Shown: one piece after another, positions 6,154 through 10,484 of the stretch | Layout of the letters: each line of letters opens with the position of its first letter | Position numbering within the stretch: position 1 is the stretch's first letter | Translations under genes and position numbers: made by a program | Notes under the pieces: generated by a model | Databases searched by the model: none | The model's input: only the letters and a program-made list of their open reading frames with translations | Told to the model about the DNA's origin: nothing | Origin: JBDTMC01 sp039934475 | GTDB lineage: Bacteria; Acidobacteriota; Terriglobia; Bryobacterales; Bryobacteraceae | Reading direction: 5' to 3' | Assembly: GCA_039934475.1 (NCBI GenBank) | Contig: JBDTMC010000276.1 | Location: forward strand, 1-10,484 | Length of the DNA: 10,484 nt

Positions 6154-7779
6154 CTAGCTGGGCGGTGCGAGCTCAGCAAGGAATTCGTTTCCCACCTCTG
6201 CGAGACGCTCGGCACGCTTACGAAGCCACGCCTCGTACCCTTCGCGCGAAACCGATACTACTGCCGGGTCGATGAACTGCTGTGACAACTTGCTCTCGGT
6301 GATTTTGTAGATACTGATGTAGCTCATCGGATCCTTCGCGCTTATTCGGATGTTAATAGTTGGCCCAATCACCGCGATATTGGCCAAGGCATCGGTAAGA
6401 GGATCGCCATTGAGGTACTTCTTTGGAAAGATGTGGTGCCAGTCGGGTCTGAAATCCGACAGAAGGGACATCCCCTCGAAGCCGATCCGGTGTCCGTGCT
6501 CATCCCAGTCTTGCGCTTTGTTTCGATATGCCAGCAGGTAGAGGAAAAACCGGCCGAAACGGCCATCTCCATAATCGCGCAAGAAGTCCTCTGCCTTGAA
6601 GGGCTCGGAATGCGGGAAGCGCCGCAGCAGCCGATGAATCGCATCTAATAGCGAAACAGCATCGTTTACATCCCGTAGGTCCTCCTCAAGTGAAGTGGTT
6701 CCAGAGCCGCTATACCTGCCAAACCGTGAAGCTTGGAGGAACCAGTACAAAGCTGACCGAAAATCGGAGTTGTCGTCGAATTTCTCCAGAAGACTAATCA
6801 TCGTGACCAGGGCCGCCTGAGTTGGCATCGGATCGGCGCTAAGTATTCCGTACTCGCGAAATCGCGCAACTAGGCGCTTCCAAGTGTCGGCAGTCTTGTC
6901 CCACGCTGGAGCGATGCTTTTGGTTTCCCAAAACGCGTCGGGGATCTCCCGGAACCTAACCCTCTTTGCACCGACCCCGGTGAGAGTGCGGAATAGCAGG
7001 TTGGGGTCGAGATCAAAACCGGATTCGGCAAGGGACCGAAGGTAAGGGAGGAAGGTATCTCGGACCCAGCCGGGATTCCTGGCCGCAACGACGCCGAGGT
7101 AGATGTCTGCCTCCGTGACGCGAGTTCCCCTGCTGTTCAGGCGCGAGAAGATCTCCACGACATCCTCAAGTTCGTGGTCGATGGTTACCGCCACGAGGTC
7201 TTTGTCTCGAATCTTTCTGACTCGATCAAGTCGCGTGTAAACCTCCATGGCATCCATCCCGTCGCAGAAGCCATCGATCTTGATCTGCTTGGCTAGATCC
7301 TGTAGCCCTTTCTGATCGTCCTCTCGGCTGGTGTCAAGCACGAGGAGATTGCAAATGGGTACGTAGCGAGAGCCGGGAGCCTTTCGAATTACCGCGTCCG
7401 CAACCCAAAAGAAGGGCGGCTCCTTAGCGTTGACGTCGAATCGGATATCAAATTTTCGAACGGTCTTGTTCCATTCGTCATTAGAGGGCCACCAGTAAGG
7501 CTTTCGCCCAAACAAGATGCAAAGGGCCGTGCTTCGCTGTTGTCCGTCAACCACCCAAAGGCTGGGACGTTGAGCGTCGTGAGCATGTTGTTCTTCTGCG
7601 TGAGCCCGGCTGTTCCAGACGAGTAACGAGCCTATCGGGTAATCGTACCAAAGCGATTCCGCGAGATCTCGGACCTGCGTTGCCTTCCACACGAAGCCCC
7701 TCTGAAACTCAGGGATACTCCAGCTATGATTGACGCCTCTTTCGACGATATCCCGAATCTTAATCTGCTCGTACGCCAT
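6154..7779 (-). CDS. DUF262/DUF1524 (GmrSD-type) HNH-nuclease protein, putative anti-phage effector
   Basis: The protein is 541 residues if started at ATG 7779, which has AGGAG eight bases upstream; a TTG 12 codons earlier is less likely. The N-terminus carries the DUF262 (ParB/GmrS-like) signature: IPEFQRGFVW at 22-31, DYPIGSLLVW, then VVDGQQR ending at residue 82. DGQQR is the nucleotide-binding/hydrolysis motif of the family. The C-terminus has HHIFPKKYL at 448-456, followed by ALANIAVIGPTIN. This matches the HNH-type nuclease fold of DUF1524 (GmrSD C-terminal). Proteins built this way include the type IV restriction enzyme GmrSD, which cuts glucosylated phage DNA, and SspE, which works with phosphorothioate marking. 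This one stands alone: no DNA-modification genes are visible. It is the last minus-strand gene before the strand switch and shares its strand with several toxin-antitoxin genes. The defence role is inferred from family and context. Confidence 0.92.
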   Translation of the reverse strand: MAYEQIKIRDIVERGVNHSWSIPEFQRGFVWKATQVRDLAESLWYDYPIGSLLVWNSRAHAEEQHAHDAQRPSLWVVDGQQRSTALCILFGRKPYWWPSNDEWNKTVRKFDIRFDVNAKEPPFFWVADAVIRKAPGSRYVPICNLLVLDTSREDDQKGLQDLAKQIKIDGFCDGMDAMEVYTRLDRVRKIRDKDLVAVTIDHELEDVVEIFSRLNSRGTRVTEADIYLGVVAARNPGWVRDTFLPYLRSLAESGFDLDPNLLFRTLTGVGAKRVRFREIPDAFWETKSIAPAWDKTADTWKRLVARFREYGILSADPMPTQAALVTMISLLEKFDDNSDFRSALYWFLQASRFGRYSGSGTTSLEEDLRDVNDAVSLLDAIHRLLRRFPHSEPFKAEDFLRDYGDGRFGRFFLYLLAYRNKAQDWDEHGHRIGFEGMSLLSDFRPDWHHIFPKKYLNGDPLTDALANIAVIGPTINIRISAKDPMSYISIYKITESKLSQQFIDPAVVSVSREGYEAWLRKRAERLAEVGNEFLAELAPPS

Positions 7780-8119
7780 TTCCTGATCTCCTATTCCAAA
7801 ACAAACTTTGTGCAAGCCTTCAAATTGTTGACTGCCGGGATCTGACCTCCTCCACCTGAACGGCGAAGAAATCGCGGATCGTACTTTAAACTACGATACC
7901 GCAAGGGAGCGAGCAGCAGCGCGGTCAGCACGCATGTTCGCGCTGAGTATCGCAGGCGTCTTGGTAGATTCGTATTGCCTGGTTTCACGGAGAATCCCGG
8001 TTTTAAAGCTTCGCCGCAGCGTCTATTTTAGTAATATGTATTCCCGGGCGGGCGCTCAAGTGCGGTACCAGGGCGGCTTTGATGCAGACTCCGAGCGTCG
8101 CCAGCGGAAGGGGGTAGGG
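7780..8119. other. Non-coding gap upstream of the DUF262 gene
   Basis: This 340-base stretch lies between the PIN toxin remnant and the DUF262 gene and should contain the latter's promoter. The ribosome binding site of the DUF262 gene is at 7788-7792 (AGGAG on the minus strand). A 20-base imperfect palindrome lies at 7878-7897. A plus-strand frame is open from 7832 to 8209 but has no good start or family match, so it is not called as a gene. Confidence 0.5.
7878..7897. promoter_or_regulatory. Imperfect palindrome, possible operator
   Basis: ATCGTA-C-TTTAAA-C-TACGAT is symmetrical except for one C/C mismatch pair. It sits about 100 bases upstream of the DUF262 start codon, in otherwise unassigned DNA. 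Its AT-rich centre and symmetry fit a dimeric regulator's binding site. This is inference only; no promoter boxes could be assigned with confidence. Confidence 0.3.
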
Positions 8120-8537
8120 TTATGGCGTCTTACCCGGCGTGAGAGCCAGATTGATGAAATCCAGGATCGATACGATCCGGGCATTGCCGAAATGCCCCAG
8201 ACGGAGTAAGTCCTTGTCCTCGCTGACTATAAAGTCCGATTTGGCGGTCGTCGCACATTCGAGGATGCGGTCGTCGTCCGGGTCTTCCTTTATGACGTGC
8301 AGTGTTTCGGTCGGGGAGACGTAATGCCGAGTGCTCGCAGCTTTCCCGCGCATCCTGAAGCATATGGCCGTCCCACTGAAATTTGTCGCGCAGTACGCGG
8401 TTCGTCTCGGTCACTATCGCGTCCGAAATGTCGATTCGAATGCTTCCGGCCCGCGCGTGGCCGATGATCACGGTTGCCGAGCCGCCGAAATGCAGCGCTC
8501 TGATATAGACGCTGGTATCGACGGTGGCGCTGATCAC
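8120..8537 (-). pseudogene. PIN-domain toxin broken by a single-base frameshift
   Basis: Two minus-strand frames together make one PIN-domain ribonuclease toxin. The first, from GTG 8537, gives MISATVDTSVYIRAL, then SDAIVTETNRVLRDKF and WDGHMLQDARE, after which family resemblance is lost. The resemblance resumes one base out of phase with YVSPTETLHVI, EDPDDDRILECA and VSEDKDLLRLG, ending at 8120. The switch lies at about 8322-8360. The span is 418 bases, so removing one base restores a protein of about 138 residues, the normal length. All four acidic positions would then be present: Asp in VDTSV, Glu in TETNR, Asp in DPDDD and Asp in EDKDLL. Such toxins cleave RNA and are held by a partner antitoxin; the intact RHH antitoxin lies 13 bases upstream. 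The gene is either inactivated or the base is a sequencing error. Confidence 0.85.
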
Positions 8538-8550
8538 TGCCTGGGTTGGC

Positions 8551-8793
8551 TCAATGGCCGCGCCGCTCCGCGCGGGACTCGGCAATCAACCGATCGATGT
8601 CGGACTCTTGGATACCGAGCGCCTGCGCCCGTTCCGCGCCGTAGCTCAGTAGCTTCGCCCACGATCGCTCTTCCACATACAGCTTCACAGCATCTGTGAG
8701 TACTTCATCCACGCTGCGGTGCTCCGCCTGCGCCGCGCTCTGGATCTCCTCCAGCAGCGGCTGAGGAAGTGAGATGTTATTTGCTGCGCCCAT
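8551..8793 (-). CDS. Ribbon-helix-helix (CopG-type) antitoxin of the PIN toxin
   Basis: This 80-residue protein starts at ATG 8793. The N-terminal strand NNISLP, the helix LLEEIQSAAQ and RSVDEVLTDAVKLYVEE form a ribbon-helix-helix DNA-binding unit (about residues 5-43). The C-terminal part (SWAKLLSYGAERAQALG, then DIDRLIAESR) is the usual toxin-contacting tail of antitoxins paired with PIN proteins. The toxin remnant starts 13 bases after its stop, which is the normal antitoxin-first order. Such antitoxins bind their own promoter as dimers and repress the operon; no operator could be assigned. The ribosome binding site is weak, since the purine-rich GGAGAAGG lies too far upstream. An earlier in-frame ATG at 8856 would add 21 residues unlike the family and is not preferred. 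Confidence 0.86.
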   Translation of the reverse strand: MGAANNISLPQPLLEEIQSAAQAEHRSVDEVLTDAVKLYVEERSWAKLLSYGAERAQALGIQESDIDRLIAESRAERRGH

Positions 8794-8874
8794 GGCTGTT
8801 CTTATTTTACCTTCTCCGGAGATTGCTGTGCGGCCGGGCAGCACGGTTGCGGGCATCGTCGAAGAGAAGACACC

Positions 8875-8900
8875 AACCCTAAGCCTAGCGGCTTAGGGTT
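8875..8900. repeat. Perfect 11-bp inverted repeat (hairpin)
   Basis: AACCCTAAGCC at 8875-8885 and GGCTTAGGGTT at 8890-8900 are exact reverse complements around the four-base loop TAGC. The hairpin lies between the HicB-like gene and the RHH antitoxin gene, both minus strand. It could end transcription of the former, but no T-run follows on either strand. An operator or a mobile-element end is also possible. Confidence 0.6.
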
Positions 8901-9023
8901 CGCGCGGGTTGCTCTGGTGCATTTTGTTCGGCTTCTGCTCGGTACGTGTCCGATCTTGTTCGGTCAATGGATAACGCAGCTGCGAGTTTCGGGAGATTCC
9001 GCCCTGAAAATCGGTGTTCTTCT

Positions 9024-9185
9024 TCACCAGGATTTCACTTGAAGCGCGATGGATTTCACCTTTCGCACGGCCTCGAGTTCCGTGTTGCCGTAGGCCATCA
9101 CGCCTGGAAGGTCGGGCACGGACGCCAGAATTCTACCGTCGTCCTCACGTTCCGTTTCCACACGAATGGGCTCAATTGTCACCAT
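9024..9185 (-). CDS. Short HicB-like antitoxin, probably truncated
   Basis: This small gene has a clear start: ATG at 9185 with GGAG five bases upstream. It encodes 53 residues: MVTIEPIRVETEREDDGR, then ILASVPDLPGVMAYG, then TELEAVRKVKSIALQV and a quick stop after KSW. The EREDDGRxxAxVPxLPGVMAYG core and the following EAxxKVxxIALxV helix are the partial RNase-H fold of HicB antitoxins. Relatives usually continue about 15 residues further (LADRxEHGE-like), so the C-terminus appears to be cut by a mutation or frameshift. HicB proteins neutralise the HicA mRNA-cleaving toxin. No HicA-like sequence was found in the roughly 230 bases downstream or 400 bases upstream. It is therefore an orphan: either a relic of a pair or a solitary antitoxin. 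It lies between two other toxin-antitoxin loci on the same strand. Confidence 0.72.
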   Translation of the reverse strand: MVTIEPIRVETEREDDGRILASVPDLPGVMAYGNTELEAVRKVKSIALQVKSW

Positions 9186-9375
9186 GGCAACTCCAGTTTA
9201 CAGGATAACTCCCGCCTAACGGCAAAGTGTTGATCTGGGCCACTCGGCGTATGAGCGCCTGCGGATTTCGAGGGATGGCGATCAGCGCTCCGAACTGATG
9301 TCGATCACGATTGCGAAGCGGGTTCGAGTCCTTCATGGGGTCACGGATCCACTGGGTGGGAACGCAATTTGGCTC

Positions 9376-9491
9376 CCCAGTCTGGACACGTTTCGAACTT
9401 TCGTGGGCCAATTGGCGCTGTGATCGAACTCATGAACGGGCAATGATTTCTGAAAGATGCGTGCTCAAGGACGACACCTGTCCAGACTGGG
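9376..9491. repeat. Long inverted repeat, possible MITE-like element
   Basis: CCCAGTCTGGACA at 9376-9388 is the exact reverse complement of TGTCCAGACTGGG at 9479-9491. Pairing continues imperfectly inward, about 21 of 25 positions in all. The whole unit is 116 bases and non-coding, as expected of a miniature inverted-repeat element or a large hairpin. The right arm runs into the perfect palindrome CTGGGCGCCCAG (9487-9498). No clear target duplication is visible. Confidence 0.45.
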
Positions 9492-9540
9492 CGCCCAGCT
9501 TGGATGCATCTCGAACTGCCGGATCTGGCGCGCTCCAAGG

Positions 9541-9577
9541 CACCTGAGCGTCATCTCGACGGTTCGAGCCTCAGGTG
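9541..9577 (-). terminator. Hairpin downstream of the RES toxin (possible terminator)
   Basis: CACCTGAG (9541-9548) pairs perfectly with CTCAGGTG (9570-9577), with a smaller CGTC/GACG stem inside the loop. It starts six bases past the RES toxin stop. Position favours a transcription end for the antitoxin-toxin operon, but no T-run follows on the minus strand. Confidence 0.35.
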
Positions 9578-9583
9578 GCAGGT

Positions 9584-10048
9584 TCACTCATTGGACTTCC
9601 GAGTTGTCAGCCTTTTGTCGAAGGAGAATTGTTCGGCATCGTGGAAAGTGATGCGCGAAAAATCTGGTTGCTTCGGATTGATCAAGTAGTTACGTTCGCG
9701 AGGGAGAACCGCGGACGGAACGACGAGCACAGCCGTCTCCTTTGAGCCAGCCCAGGTTGTGCCCAGGTCGCGCGTGCTGTTCGCGTGCTCGGCCGAATTC
9801 CAGTTTGGTGGCAACTCGGCGGTCGATAAAATTCGACATGGTATATCCTCTGGAATCTCAATAGGAATTGAGACGTAATCACTAGCCAACTCGCGCCCGC
9901 CCGCAAGAATCTCAAGCGCGCACAAAGCGCGGCTCTCGGCTGCATAAATGAGCGGAGTACCCTTATGATTCCACCGGCCCCCGAATTGAGCTGCACCGTT
10001 ACCGTTATTGGCAGGATGCCGGCTACTCCCAATCCGGTACACGAGCAT
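9584..10048 (-). CDS. RES-domain toxin (NAD+-degrading) of a RES-Xre toxin-antitoxin pair
   Basis: This 154-residue protein begins MLVYRIG. It contains GNGAAQFGGRWNHKGTPLIY (about 16-35), the RES signature with its conserved Arg25. AAESRALCALE follows, with acidic residues at 38 and 46, then VPSAVLPRERNYLINPKQPDF (110-130), the closing motif with the family's Ser and Asn. Length matches the family (about 150-170). RES toxins (MbcT-like) consume NAD+ by phosphorolysis or hydrolysis and stop growth when freed from the antitoxin. The antitoxin gene ends only three bases before this ATG, so the two are co-translated in antitoxin-first order. All motifs seem intact, so the toxin should be functional. 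Confidence 0.95.
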   Translation of the reverse strand: MLVYRIGSSRHPANNGNGAAQFGGRWNHKGTPLIYAAESRALCALEILAGGRELASDYVSIPIEIPEDIPCRILSTAELPPNWNSAEHANSTRDLGTTWAGSKETAVLVVPSAVLPRERNYLINPKQPDFSRITFHDAEQFSFDKRLTTRKSNE

Positions 10049-10051
10049 CGG

Positions 10052-10480
10052 CTACCAGACGCCCTGTTCGATCCTGCCGAGAACTTCTTCAATGTGCTCG
10101 ATTCCGTAGGCCGTGTTCAGCACGGAGAGCGGCGTTCTGTCCGAAAGGGAGGGTACCGGCGTTCGGAGCCAGCGGAGCGCCTTCTCCCGCGAACCGAATA
10201 CTTCGATCGCGCGAGCGGTCACAGTAACAATATCGTCGAGATCGACTGAAGGGGTTTCAGCCGTTGTGAGATGAACTTGTGGTCGGCTGGGTTCCTGTTT
10301 ATGGCCACTCGCCACGCTGGCGGCTACCGGTAACTGAAGCTTCGAGGGAAATGCCCTTCGTTGTTTATGGGCTTGCCCTTTAGTTCGCTGCAGTCTCGCG
10401 GTGTCCGGGGAACTGCTGGCTACCCGACCGCTATGATCGTTGACTAATATTGGGCTGCCCGCGAGGTCGGCACCATTCAA
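10052..10480 (-). CDS. ParS/MbcA/Xre-type (DUF2384) antitoxin; true start uncertain
   Basis: The C-terminal 65 residues are a clear DUF2384 antitoxin domain. AIEVFGSREKALRWLRTPVPSL is followed by DRTPLSVLNTAYGIEHIEEVLGRIEQGVW. This domain binds and shields the RES toxin encoded three bases downstream. The frame is open to the window edge. The first in-frame start codon inside is TTG 10480, giving 142 residues, but residues 1-60 are polar and low in complexity with no visible helix-turn-helix. A GTG at 10315 would give a shorter protein of 87 residues starting VASGHKQEP, a size also known for this family. The start may even lie outside the window. Partners of this kind repress their own operon. 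The antitoxin identity is firm; the N-terminus is not. Confidence 0.87.
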   Translation of the reverse strand: MNGADLAGSPILVNDHSGRVASSSPDTARLQRTKGQAHKQRRAFPSKLQLPVAASVASGHKQEPSRPQVHLTTAETPSVDLDDIVTVTARAIEVFGSREKALRWLRTPVPSLSDRTPLSVLNTAYGIEHIEEVLGRIEQGVW

Positions 10481-10484
10481 TTGC

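Larger units (their letters stand above)
9186..9583. other. Non-coding stretch between the HicB-like and RES toxin genes
   Basis: No gene is supported in these 398 bases; open frames on both strands lack family resemblance. The stretch contains a 13-base perfect inverted repeat with a 90-base spacer (9376-9491), a 12-base palindrome overlapping its right arm (9487-9498), and a hairpin just past the RES toxin stop (9541-9577). Confidence 0.5.

Noticed and set aside
5979..6275. Plus-strand open frame across the strand switch
   Set aside because: It overlaps the 3' end of the DUF262 gene in antisense, has no ribosome binding site and has no recognisable motif.
7832..8209. Long plus-strand open frame reading LNGEEIADRTLNYDTARE and onward
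   Set aside because: The only ATG in its upstream part is at 7934, there is no good ribosome binding site, its 3' end runs antisense into the PIN toxin remnant, and I recognise no family.
9208..9240. GCCTAAC, resembling the end of an integron attC site
   Set aside because: No GTTRRRY partner at a suitable distance and no folded attC-like structure was found.
9314..9340. GGTTCGAGTCC, like the T-loop of a tRNA
   Set aside because: The T stem has a mismatch, no matching acceptor strand or CCA end is present, and the upstream stem has a nine-base loop at the wrong distance. A relic of a tRNA attachment site cannot be excluded but is not supported.
9172..9411. Minus-strand open frame upstream of the HicB-like gene, tested as a possible HicA
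   Set aside because: It lacks the GSH/GNHxxY-type core and basic double-stranded RNA-binding pattern of HicA, and it overlaps the start of the HicB-like gene in another frame.
10296..10371. Short direct repeat TGTTTATGG at 10296-10304 and 10362-10370
   Set aside because: Nine bases with two copies only; too short to separate from chance, though it lies where an antitoxin operator could be if translation starts at 10315.

Overview
The window looks like chromosomal DNA of a free-living, GC-rich bacterium. The best guess is an acidobacterium of the Solibacter/Bryobacter type. That guess rests on a KaiB-like gene joined to a PAS-GGDEF-EAL gene, a cytochrome carrying the haem domain common in Planctomycetes, Verrucomicrobia and Acidobacteria, and a periplasmic quinoprotein. 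No rRNA or marker gene is present, so the assignment is inference.

Positions 1-5818 hold plus-strand genes for signalling and metabolism. The 3' part of a KaiB-like gene overlaps by 25 bp a TTG-started c-di-GMP enzyme with PAS, GGDEF and EAL domains. Next comes a two-gene operon with a 4-bp ATGA overlap: a secreted di-haem cytochrome c and a secreted PQQ-dependent alcohol dehydrogenase. The dehydrogenase would oxidise an alcohol-type substrate in the periplasm and pass electrons to the cytochrome. A ten-helix membrane acyltransferase (family 3) follows as its own unit.

At about 5.8-6.15 kb the strand switches. From there to the end every recognisable gene is on the minus strand and belongs to a defence or toxin-antitoxin family. 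In order of transcription from the right edge these are: a ParS/Xre-type antitoxin with a RES-domain (NAD+-consuming) toxin; a short, probably truncated HicB-like antitoxin with no HicA partner; a ribbon-helix-helix antitoxin with a PIN-domain toxin broken by a single-base frameshift; and a solitary GmrSD-type protein (DUF262 N-terminus, HNH-like C-terminus). These genes are separated by non-coding stretches with inverted repeats. The mix of intact and decayed modules suggests an accessory island that gains and loses small systems.

No tRNA, rRNA, CRISPR array, transposase or integrase was found. The most noteworthy points are the KaiB/c-di-GMP coupling with a degenerate GGDEF inhibitory site, the frame-broken PIN toxin beside an intact antitoxin, the previously easy-to-miss HicB fragment, and the stand-alone DUF262-HNH effector candidate.
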